Below are positions 1-6,504 of a stretch of DNA of 21,558 nt, piece by piece. Source of the stretch: Verrucomicrobia bacterium UBA6775 (GTDB taxonomy: Bacteria > Verrucomicrobiota > Verrucomicrobiia > Limisphaerales > UBA1096); NCBI GenBank assembly GCA_002453165.1, contig DKGH01000030.1, positions 1 to 21,558 on the forward strand, read 5' to 3'. The notes under the pieces were generated by a model, which was given only the letters and a program-made list of their open reading frames with translations, had not been told where the DNA came from and made no database searches. Position numbers and translations under genes: made by a program. Positions within the stretch are counted from its first letter, which is position 1. Every line of letters starts with the position of its first letter.

Positions 1-1037
1 TACTCCAGCCGCCACACCTCGCTGCCGTCGGTCGCGTCAAGGCAGCGAAACAAGTCGTGCGTGCCGCCGCGGCTCTTATCGGGAATGATCACCCGCTTGG
101 CGGTCGCCGCCGGGCCGGCAACCGCCGGGCCTGTCAGTTTGGTCGACCAGATCTTCTTTAGTTCCTCGGGCAGTTGACTTGGCAGGGTTGGCGCTTGGCC
201 AAGTCGATTCAGCCCGCGCCAGTCCAGCCAAGCCGCTTGGCCAAGCGGCTTCACAAATCCCTTGGCTGACTCAAGCGCGACCAGCAATTCCTTCCGCTTG
301 GCCAAGCCGGTAACCTCCGCCAGCACACGCTTGGCCAGGGCGTCATCGGCGGTGTCCGTGCGAAACAGTCGGACGCCCGGAACCGGCTTTGTTTTGGCCA
401 GGACACGCACCGAGCCAGCCTTCACCTTTTCGCAACCAACGAGCAACGGCGGAAGATACTCAGGAACGATCGCCGCCGCCACTTCGCCATCGGTCAGCGC
501 CAGCGCGCCGGAGTCCACCGCCCCCGCCACGTCGAGCTTGGCCGGCTTGGCTAGGCGCGCCTGTTTCAGTGCGGCCCGGGCAGCCTGGTTCGTCTCGGCC
601 TCCTCCACCGGGCCAAGCATGACCGCGCGGCCGGATAAGTCGACCAGCCGTTTTGCCGGATCATTCGAGCGAACGATGAACGCGCCGCGCTGTGTCGTAC
701 CTCCAGTGCGGTCGGTGAGATCGGCGAGAGGCGAGACCTGCAGCTTTAGCCGCCAGGCGTCGAAGCGAACCATGGCGTCCTTGCCGATGATGAAGTCCGG
801 CTTGGCCTTCATGCGGCGCAGCGCAAGGTCGAGACTTTCCTCGAAAGTCAGCTTGAACGGCCGGCCAAGCGCCTGGCCAAGGTGATCGGCGAGCTGGTCA
901 TACCGGCGCTGGCCAACGCCCTCCACGCAGGAGCAGGACAGCGGCAGCGCCAACGGATCCATCACCACCACCTGCACCGGCTTTTCGGCGGCCTTGCCAA
1001 GCGTTAGCGCGAGGAATAATCCGGCGTACCGAGTCAC
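1..1037 (-). CDS. Secreted PhnD-like binding domain fused to PQQ-type propeller (partial, C-terminus beyond window)
   Basis: Open minus-strand frame of 345 codons from a GTG at 1037-1035 that runs off the left edge. The GTG overlaps the TGA of the upstream gene (GTGA), so the two are probably translationally coupled. The N-terminus (VTRYAGLFLALTLGKAAEKP) is a signal peptide. Residues about 22-260 resemble a phosphonate-type (PhnD/SsuA) periplasmic binding domain: a MDPLALPLSC strand, then a YDQLADHLGQALGRPFKLTF segment and RMKAKPDFIIGKDAMV. Near the window edge GTHDLFRCLDATDGSEVWRL has the look of a PQQ-type propeller blade (LDa-dGsevW). Fusion of the two in one exported protein suggests a periplasmic sensor or binding role; the ligand is unknown. 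Three exact copies of the TTGGCCAA palindrome and several near copies lie inside it. The family call is by motif only. Confidence 0.72.
   Translation of the reverse strand, partial: MTRYAGLFLALTLGKAAEKPVQVVVMDPLALPLSCSCVEGVGQRRYDQLADHLGQALGRPFKLTFEESLDLALRRMKAKPDFIIGKDAMVRFDAWRLKLQVSPLADLTDRTGGTTQRGAFIVRSNDPAKRLVDLSGRAVMLGPVEEAETNQAARAALKQARLAKPAKLDVAGAVDSGALALTDGEVAAAIVPEYLPPLLVGCEKVKAGSVRVLAKTKPVPGVRLFRTDTADDALAKRVLAEVTGLAKRKELLVALESAKGFVKPLGQAAWLDWRGLNRLGQAPTLPSQLPEELKKIWSTKLTGPAVAGPAATAKRVIIPDKSRGGTHDLFRCLDATDGSEVWRLE
231..250. repeat. TTGGCCAA-family palindrome, longest copy (20 bp perfect)
   Basis: AGCCGCTTGGCCAAGCGGCT is its own reverse complement. The family core TTGGCCAA starts at 195, 237, 298, 2555, 3185, 3406, 5465, 5549, 5561, 6554, 8725, 8974, 10841, 12403, 12465, 12934, 12988, 15479, 15656, 19943 and 20122. 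Of these 21, 18 extend to CTTGGCCAAG and 7 to CGCTTGGCCAAGCG. All lie inside coding sequences. This copy codes PLGQAAW in the PhnD-PQQ protein. Confidence 0.93.
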
Positions 1038-2620
1038 TTTTTCTTTGGCGCAAGCACGCGGATGAGATTGGCGCGGACGTCCATCACGTACACGCGGCTG
1101 GCGTCCTTGTTGACCTCGATCGGGATGTAGCAGGTTTGGGCGGCGAGTTTGCTGCCGCGATCGAACTCGGTCGTGTCCACGTAGCCGACCACGCCGAGGA
1201 ACTTGCCATCGGGAGTGTAGGTCTTAATGCGGCCCACGCCGGACTCTGCGGTGTAAAGGACGTTGCCCGGGCCGATGTCGATATTCACCGGGTTGCAACA
1301 CGCGGCAAAGCCCTCAATGCCGGTGCGGTCGCGCTTACCCCAGCGGCCGATCCGGTTACCGTCGAGATCAAAACGGTTGACCCGATGCCGTGAATTCTCG
1401 GCAATAAGCAGTTCGCCATTCATCACCTGCATGTCAATGTGGCTACAGCAGCCGTACTGTTGCTCGATGATTTTTTTTGCGCCGGTGAGATCGCGGTTAA
1501 AACGCCAAATATCCTCCGTGGCGCGCATGCTGTTGCCGGTGCCGACAGCGAGAAATACATGCTTGTCGCTGACAAACAGGCCGGCCGCAAGCGACTTCGA
1601 GTCGCTGATCTTGTCAAAGTCCGCCATCGCAAGCCGTTTGCCTTCCCGATCGTACGAGGCGATTTTGCCATGCCCCGCGACGTACACCGTGCCGTCTTCG
1701 CAGGCGTGGATCATCTTGGGATGCGGCCCGTCGTCCGGCATGGGCCACTCGGCCTTGACGGAGCCATCCGAGCTAATCACACGGATGGCATATGTATGCT
1801 TAAACAAGTCGTCAACCGAGAGCGGCCCACGGTTGCCACGGCGTTCCGGGCGGTCGCCACCGCCTTCACCGCCTCGACCCGATCTATCCCGGCCACGGTC
1901 GCCGCCGCGCTCGCGTCTACCGGGTCGGCGATTGCGGAATTCCCGGCGAATCTCCTCCGGCAATACGCTCATGATCTTCCGGCGATCCTCGTATTCCATC
2001 TCGCGGATAGCGTCAAATAACTGCCGCGGCTCCACCTCCCGTGCGAGTTCAACAACTTCCGCCTCGGTGCCGAACTCCAGAATCCTCTCGACCTCCGCCT
2101 GCGGTTTGCTCTCGCGTTCCGCACGCCCATCGGGTCGGCGTTCGCGGCTGCCGCTTGTTCGCAAGGGTCGCACCTCGTCGCCGTTCAACTTGCCGTCCCC
2201 GTCCTTGTCGAGCGTTGCCAGGGCAACCTCGGCCTTCTCGATTTCCTCCGCTGAAATCTCGCCGTCCTTGTCTTCATCCAGCGCGATGATCACAGGCAAT
2301 CTCTGCAATAAGTCGCCAGGGCGGCGTTCACTACCGCCTCCCCCCGAACGCCGGTCACGCCGGCTTGGCTCGTCGTCACTGCTCGGCTGCGCGAACTCCA
2401 TCTTACCCTCCCCCCATGAAATGCCAACGAGCAGGTCATCCTCATGGGTCAAGGCGATGGTCTTGATGGTGATCGGATGCCCGCTGGCATGTTTGCTGAA
2501 TTCAATCGGCTTGATCTCAGCGTGCGTGCCTTCCAGGGCAGCCTCCTCCTGCGCTTGGCCAAGTGCAACGCCCAGACCAAGCGCGGCGACCCACGCGTAT
2601 CGTTTCATCGGAAGGTTCAC
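1034..2620 (-). CDS. Secreted NHL-repeat propeller with inserted EF-hand pair and Arg/Gly-rich segment
   Basis: 528 codons from GTG 2620, which overlaps the TGA of the upstream gene; an ATG four codons later (2608, MKRYAWVAALGLGVALGQAQ) is an equally good start. A signal peptide ends near ALGQA. Residues 34-75 look like a first propeller strand set. The propeller is then interrupted by two canonical EF-hand loops (D115-E126, DEDKDGEISAEE; D138-E149, DKDGDGKLNGDE) and an Arg/Gly-rich stretch at about 229-264. NHL-type blades resume from about 275 to the end. A RWGKR-G-GF-CCNPV block (C440, C441) matches the same block in the upstream gene, so the two are divergent tandem paralogues. It is probably a periplasmic or extracellular calcium-binding scaffold; no catalytic residues were recognised. 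Confidence 0.85.
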   Translation of the reverse strand: MNLPMKRYAWVAALGLGVALGQAQEEAALEGTHAEIKPIEFSKHASGHPITIKTIALTHEDDLLVGISWGEGKMEFAQPSSDDEPSRRDRRSGGGGSERRPGDLLQRLPVIIALDEDKDGEISAEEIEKAEVALATLDKDGDGKLNGDEVRPLRTSGSRERRPDGRAERESKPQAEVERILEFGTEAEVVELAREVEPRQLFDAIREMEYEDRRKIMSVLPEEIRREFRNRRPGRRERGGDRGRDRSGRGGEGGGDRPERRGNRGPLSVDDLFKHTYAIRVISSDGSVKAEWPMPDDGPHPKMIHACEDGTVYVAGHGKIASYDREGKRLAMADFDKISDSKSLAAGLFVSDKHVFLAVGTGNSMRATEDIWRFNRDLTGAKKIIEQQYGCCSHIDMQVMNGELLIAENSRHRVNRFDLDGNRIGRWGKRDRTGIEGFAACCNPVNIDIGPGNVLYTAESGVGRIKTYTPDGKFLGVVGYVDTTEFDRGSKLAAQTCYIPIEVNKDASRVYVMDVRANLIRVLAPKKK

Positions 2621-3603
2621 GCGAGGTCGAACAAACGGAAGGCGGCGATGGTATGATCAAGCGCGACGACCTGCCGGTCGAGCAGCGCAACCTCGATGCC
2701 GCCGTTTTGGCAGGTAACCAACTCGGCGTCCGTGTCCACCCGCTCATGTTCGGTTGTGTCGAATGCCTCCGGCTCGGCGATCACGGTTTGGAGTTTTCCG
2801 TCCCTGTCAAAAAGTTTGATGCGCGGTTGGCCGCGCTCGGCGGTCACAAACTCGCCGCTGTCGGTTACCGCCACACTCACCGGGTTGCAGCAGCCAGTAA
2901 AGCCGTCGAGGCCGCGGGTGCGTTTACCCCAGCGCGACTTCAACTCGCCATCGGCATCGTACCGCTCAACCCGGTGCCGCCCGGGATGCGCCACGAACAG
3001 CGAGTCGCCGGCCCACGTGATCGGGAAAAACGACTTCGGCACGGCAAACCGGCCACCCTTGCCACCGGCCAACTGCTCGAGTACTACGCCGCTGCTGTCG
3101 ATGTGCCAGATGGCACTGCTGCCACCGTCGGCTGCATAAATCGATCCGTCCCCAGCGATAGCTAGGCTGGTCAGCGCGGCCTCCTTGGCCAAGCGCTTGG
3201 TCTTAGCAAGGGGTTTGCCGTCGAGATCACAAATCCAAGCGCGATCTCGGAACCCGACAACCATCTGCCGCTTGGTCACAGCGAGGCATCGCGGGGAATG
3301 GTTAAACTCAATCTTGCGCACCAGTTCCCCGCTTGGCTTGAAGACGGCCACGGTCGAATCGCCAGCGACATAAACCAAGCCGTTGACCACAGCCATGTCT
3401 CGCGTTTGGCCAAGGCCGGTCGTACGCCAACCGGCTGGTTTCGGCTTGGCGGCGTTGGCATTAGCGCCGGTCTGCACTGCCACGCCGATCGCGGCGATGG
3501 ACTGGGCGCCACGGCTGAAAAACTGACGCCGTGAAGGATTGGGCTGGCAGTTGCCGGAAGAGCAACCGCAGTCGGAAGAGGATTTTGAGTTGTTTATTGA
3601 CAT
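2617..3603 (-). CDS. Tat-exported NHL-repeat beta-propeller protein
   Basis: 328 codons from ATG 3603 (MSINNSKSSSDCGCSSGNCQ). An upstream in-frame start at 3666 would add 21 residues ahead of the export signal and is less likely. The N-terminus has a cysteine cluster (DCGCSSGNC) followed by a twin-arginine motif SRRQFFSRGAQSIAAIGVAV, so export by Tat as a folded protein is expected. From about residue 58 there are repeated short propeller blades (DMAVVNGLVYVAGDSTVAVF, SIYAADGGSSAIWHIDSSG, SLFVAHPGRHRVERYDADGE) and the block RWGKRTRGLDGFTGCCNPVS (C238, C239). It is the first gene of a three-gene operon with GTGA overlaps to the next gene. A Tat signal can indicate a cofactor acquired before export, but no cofactor site is evident. 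Function unknown. Confidence 0.82.
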   Translation of the reverse strand: MSINNSKSSSDCGCSSGNCQPNPSRRQFFSRGAQSIAAIGVAVQTGANANAAKPKPAGWRTTGLGQTRDMAVVNGLVYVAGDSTVAVFKPSGELVRKIEFNHSPRCLAVTKRQMVVGFRDRAWICDLDGKPLAKTKRLAKEAALTSLAIAGDGSIYAADGGSSAIWHIDSSGVVLEQLAGGKGGRFAVPKSFFPITWAGDSLFVAHPGRHRVERYDADGELKSRWGKRTRGLDGFTGCCNPVSVAVTDSGEFVTAERGQPRIKLFDRDGKLQTVIAEPEAFDTTEHERVDTDAELVTCQNGGIEVALLDRQVVALDHTIAAFRLFDLA

Positions 3604-3758
3604 TGAATCGTTCGTCGCTAGAGAAGACGGCGCAATCGTCAATCCGGTTACAGCTAATAGGATCAATCGGAAACGTCCCGCGATTTAGGCTTGCAGGCAA
3701 TAGTTGACAATCGGGTGGGTTCGTTGTGGCATCGGGGCCTCAACTTTTCTCCGGACTA
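3604..3758. promoter_or_regulatory. Divergent intergenic region with overlapping -35-like boxes
   Basis: This 155-base gap separates the minus NHL operon from the plus Gfo/Idh gene and must hold promoters for both. A perfect TTGACA lies at 3704-3709 on plus, followed after 17 bases by a weak TGGCAT (3727-3732). On minus the same bases give TTGTCA (3710-3705) followed after 17 bases by weak TAAATC (3687-3682). The two -35 boxes would overlap. Neither -10 is strong and no Shine-Dalgarno sequence stands before 3759, so this is a suggestion only. Confidence 0.3.
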
Positions 3759-4808
3759 ATGAAGAAATTTAATGTTGGCGTGATCGGTTATGGCTGGGTG
3801 GCCGGCGCGCATATCGACTCGATCAATGGCACCTCCCAGGGACAGGTCACGGCGGTTTACTCCTCGCGCAAGCTGGACTCCGCCGAACTCAGCGCAAAGC
3901 ACGGCGGCGAAATCCAATGCCACACCGACCTGAAGCGAATGCTCGCTGATCCGTCGATCGACGTCGTCTCGGTCTGCAGTTATCCGTACCAGCACGCGAA
4001 ACAGGTCATCGCCGCCGCCGCCGCCGGCAAGCATTTGATCATCGAGAAACCGCTCGCGCTCAATCTTAAGGATCTGCGCGCGATGCGGCGTGCCGTGGCC
4101 AAGGCCGGTGTGAAGGCGTGCGTTTGTTTTGAGTGCCGCTACTCGAGCCAGTTCCTCGCCACCAAGGCGGTGATCGACCGCGGGCTGCTGGGCGAAATTC
4201 ACTACGGCGAGATCGACTATTACCATGGCATCGGCCCGTGGTACGGGCAGTTCCGCTGGAACACCAAGCGCAACGCCGGTGGGAGCAGCCTGCTCTCGGC
4301 CGGTTGCCACGCGCTCGACGCGCTGCTTCTCTGCATGGGCGGCGAGGTGAAGAGCGTCAGCAGTTACTCCACCGGCTCGAAAAACAGTGACTTCAAAAAA
4401 TACGAGTACGACACGAGCAGCGTCACGATCCTAAAATTTAAGGATGGGCGGATCGGCAAGACGGCCTCGGTGATCGACTGTATCCAGCCGTACTATTTTC
4501 ACACGCACCTCGTCGGCAGCGAGGGCAGTCTGCTGGACAACAAGTTTCACTCCACAAAACTCGGTGGCACCAACGCCCTCAACAAGGATCAGTGGAGCGA
4601 ACTCTCGATGCGGTTGCTCGATTCCGGCGACGTGAACGACCACCCGTACCAGACCCAGTTTGAGACGTTTTTCAATGCCCTCGCCAAGGGGAAGGACATG
4701 CCGTTGACCGATTTCGAAACGGCCGCCAAGTCGCACGAAGTCATCTTCGCCGCCGACCTTTCAGCCAAGACAAACAAGCCGGTTAAACTCTCCGAGCTTC
4801 GTGCATGA
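3759..4808 (+). CDS. Gfo/Idh/MocA family NAD(P)-dependent oxidoreductase
   Basis: 349 codons from ATG 3759 (MKKFNVGVIGYGWVAGAHID). A GTG at 3726 would add 11 residues before the Rossmann strand and is unlikely. Seen: the nucleotide-binding GYGWVAGAH turn (residues 10-18), the family EKP motif in HLIIEKPLALN (E96-K97-P98), and the C-terminal-domain segment GGSSLLSAGCHALDALLLCM with the usual active-site-region histidine (H184). Length is normal for the family. Members oxidise or epimerise sugars, inositols and related polyols; the substrate cannot be read here. The stop overlaps the GTG of the PIG-L deacetylase by 8 bases, suggesting a sugar or amino-sugar degradation pair. It carries no exact copy of the palindrome abundant in neighbouring genes. 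Confidence 0.9.
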   Translation: MKKFNVGVIGYGWVAGAHIDSINGTSQGQVTAVYSSRKLDSAELSAKHGGEIQCHTDLKRMLADPSIDVVSVCSYPYQHAKQVIAAAAAGKHLIIEKPLALNLKDLRAMRRAVAKAGVKACVCFECRYSSQFLATKAVIDRGLLGEIHYGEIDYYHGIGPWYGQFRWNTKRNAGGSSLLSAGCHALDALLLCMGGEVKSVSSYSTGSKNSDFKKYEYDTSSVTILKFKDGRIGKTASVIDCIQPYYFHTHLVGSEGSLLDNKFHSTKLGGTNALNKDQWSELSMRLLDSGDVNDHPYQTQFETFFNALAKGKDMPLTDFETAAKSHEVIFAADLSAKTNKPVKLSELRA

Positions 4809-5580
4809 AGCCGCCGACAACGCCCATCGCGTGGCCATCGCCATCGCCGCGCACCCGGACGACATCGAGTTCATGATGGCCGGCACGCTTCTGTTGCTGC
4901 GCGAGGCCGGATGGGAAACACACTATCTCAACATCTCGAGCGGCAACTGCGGCAGCGTCAGCCTCAGCGCGGAAGAGACGGAAGCCAAGCGACTCGCCGA
5001 GGCGCGGGAAGCCGCCGCCATTCTCGGCGCGACTTTTCATCCGCCATTCTCGCGTGACCTTGAGATTTTTTACGATGCCTCCCATCTGCGTCGACTGGCC
5101 TCGATCATTCGCGACGTCAACCCGTCGATCGTACTCACCCATTCGCCGCAGGATTATATGGAGGATCACACCAACACCTCCCGCCTCGCGGTGACGGCGG
5201 CATTTTCCCGCGGCATGCCCAATTTTGACGTGGAGCCGCCCCGCCCGCCGGTTGACAGCGAAGTCACCGTGTACCACGCCATGCCACACGGCCTGATGGA
5301 TGAACTCCGCCGGCCAGTGCAGCCGGATTTGCTGATCGACACCACGGCGGTTTTCGAGACCAAGCGGCAGGCACTCGCGGCGCATCGCAGCCAGAAGGAA
5401 TGGCTCGACGTCAGCCAGGGGATGGACTCGTACCTGAAGTCGATGGAGGAGATGTCGCGAACGCTTGGCCAAGCGGCTGGGACAGAACACGCCGAGGGAT
5501 GGCGACGTCACTCGCATCTTGGCTTCAGCGCCAGAGAGATGGATCCTCTTGGCCAAGCGCTTGGCCAAGGGGCGGACTAG
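4801..5580 (+). CDS. PIG-L / LmbE-like zinc deacetylase
   Basis: 259 codons from GTG 4801, overlapping the preceding stop; no in-frame ATG precedes the first motif. The metal-binding AHPDDIE motif is at residues 17-23 (H18, D20, D21) and the second motif HSPQDYMEDH at 114-123 supplies another zinc-ligand histidine (H123). The family removes acetyl groups from N-acetylglucosaminyl compounds; planctomycete and verrucomicrobial members often sit beside Gfo/Idh genes, as here. The C-terminal tail has the block AEGWRRHSHLGF common in these homologues. Three copies of the TTGGCCAA palindrome encode LGQ in the last 40 residues, two in tandem just before the stop, apparently in an unconstrained tail. 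The stop codon overlaps that of the convergent small gene through CTAG. Confidence 0.9.
   Translation: MHEAADNAHRVAIAIAAHPDDIEFMMAGTLLLLREAGWETHYLNISSGNCGSVSLSAEETEAKRLAEAREAAAILGATFHPPFSRDLEIFYDASHLRRLASIIRDVNPSIVLTHSPQDYMEDHTNTSRLAVTAAFSRGMPNFDVEPPRPPVDSEVTVYHAMPHGLMDELRRPVQPDLLIDTTAVFETKRQALAAHRSQKEWLDVSQGMDSYLKSMEEMSRTLGQAAGTEHAEGWRRHSHLGFSAREMDPLGQALGQGAD
5462..5475. repeat. TTGGCCAA-family palindrome, 14-bp copy
   Basis: CGCTTGGCCAAGCG, read TLGQAAG in the C-terminal part of the PIG-L deacetylase, just before its AEGWRRH block. Confidence 0.9.
5548..5569. repeat. Tandem doublet of the TTGGCCAA palindrome
   Basis: CTTGGCCAAG is repeated after a 2-base CG spacer, giving LGQALGQG in the last codons of the PIG-L deacetylase. 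It is the only direct tandem pair in the window and looks like a local duplication. Confidence 0.92.
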
Positions 5581-5795
5581 GCGACCATATCGATCAGGCG
5601 TCGGTCATTTTCGTCGGCAACCTGCAGCAGCTTGGCCGCGATGGCGGATTCCTGCGCGGACTGAATACGCAGCTTGGCCGCCTCCATCGGCGGTGCGCTG
5701 ACAGACTCCCGGAGGTGGCTGAGCGACGACTGGTAAAGATTTACTGCCGAGGGCAATACGGAGGCGACTTGCATGACCATGCCCAGTATCGGCAC
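5577..5795 (-). CDS. Small hypothetical membrane-associated protein
   Basis: 72 codons from GTG 5795 (VPILGMVMQVASVLPSAVNL). The frame is open further upstream and the true start could be a few codons earlier, giving a basic flank (LEKRLKFRWVV) before the hydrophobic segment. After that segment the chain is helical and charged, ending AAKLLQVADENDRRLIDMVA. The amino-acid usage is normal rather than that of an antisense shadow, and it fills an otherwise empty 280-base gap. Its stop overlaps the stop of the convergent deacetylase gene. I do not recognise a family. Confidence 0.45.
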   Translation of the reverse strand: MPILGMVMQVASVLPSAVNLYQSSLSHLRESVSAPPMEAAKLRIQSAQESAIAAKLLQVADENDRRLIDMVA

Positions 5796-5861
5796 GACCC
5801 ACCGAAACTTGAGTCGTTTCTCCAGCCTTGGCCGGAGGCGACACAGCGGTAAACTGCCCGC

Positions 5862-6488
5862 GTGCTCGACACCGAATTACTCCCCGCCGCGGAAGCGGAC
5901 TCAAAATGGCTGATGGTCGTGCTGCACGGACTCGGCGACAGCATGGAGGGCTACCGCTGGTTTCCCGGCATCATGGAAAACCCGAAGCTCAACTACCTGC
6001 TGGTCAACGCGCCGGACGACTACTACGGCGGCTTTTCGTGGTACGACATTTACGACAACCCCGCGCCGGGCGTGGAGCGCAGTCGCAACCTCCTTTTCGA
6101 GTTGCTGGATCAACAGCGCGAAGCCGGCTTTGCCACTGAGCACACCTTCTTGTTTGGGTTTTCGCAGGGCTGCCTGATGACGCTGGAGACCGGGCTGCGC
6201 TATCCGCATCGTTTCGCCGGGCTGGTCGGGGTCAGCGGCTACGCGCATGAGCCTCATCAACTGGTCAACGAACTTTCCCCAGTCGTGAAGGAACAGGCAT
6301 TCCTCATCACCCACGGGACAGCCGACCCGCTTTTGCCGCTGGAAAAAACCAAGTCGCACATCGACCAGCTTTGTGCCGCCGGAGTGAACATCCAGTGGGA
6401 GGTGTTTGAGAAGGAACACACGATTCAGGGCGAGGCGGAGATGAGTGTCATCCGGTCGTTTGTCGAAAATAAAATGACGGTTGAATAA
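5862..6488 (+). CDS. Alpha/beta hydrolase, phospholipase/carboxylesterase family
   Basis: 208 codons from GTG 5862. The fold signature is clear: KWLMVVLHGLGDSMEG (oxyanion-hole HG at 22-23), the nucleophile elbow GFSQG with S101, the acid D155 in ITHGTADPLLP, and the catalytic histidine H186 in FEKEHTI. Length matches the small cytoplasmic esterase/lysophospholipase family (YpfH-like carboxylesterases of about 200-220 residues). No signal peptide is seen, so it should act in the cytoplasm on short-chain or lyso-esters. It stands 16 bases upstream of the haem-containing gene and is probably cotranscribed with it, though no functional link is evident. No copy of the window's palindrome is present. 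Confidence 0.88.
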   Translation: MLDTELLPAAEADSKWLMVVLHGLGDSMEGYRWFPGIMENPKLNYLLVNAPDDYYGGFSWYDIYDNPAPGVERSRNLLFELLDQQREAGFATEHTFLFGFSQGCLMTLETGLRYPHRFAGLVGVSGYAHEPHQLVNELSPVVKEQAFLITHGTADPLLPLEKTKSHIDQLCAAGVNIQWEVFEKEHTIQGEAEMSVIRSFVENKMTVE

Positions 6489-6493
6489 GGAGG
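6487..6493 (+). promoter_or_regulatory. Strong Shine-Dalgarno sequence for the haem-protein gene
   Basis: AAGGAGG lies 11 bases before ATG 6505 and overlaps the stop codon of the esterase gene. It is the only perfect Shine-Dalgarno sequence I noticed in the window, where most starts lack one, and it supports ATG 6505 as the start. Confidence 0.6.
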
Positions 6494-6504
6494 AAGGGTG
6501 AAGG

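Noticed and set aside
231..250. 20-bp palindrome as a transcription terminator
   Set aside because: It lies within a long conserved coding frame, has no T-tract, and is one of 21 similar intragenic copies.
262..885. Plus-strand open frame of 207 codons
   Set aside because: It is antisense to the PhnD-PQQ gene, Ser/Arg/Ala-rich, with no domain; the minus frame has a signal peptide and recognisable motifs.
1263..2717. Plus-strand open frame of 484 codons
   Set aside because: It mirrors the NHL/EF-hand gene and gives Ser/Arg/Pro-rich low-complexity sequence. It crosses the boundary of two well-supported minus genes.
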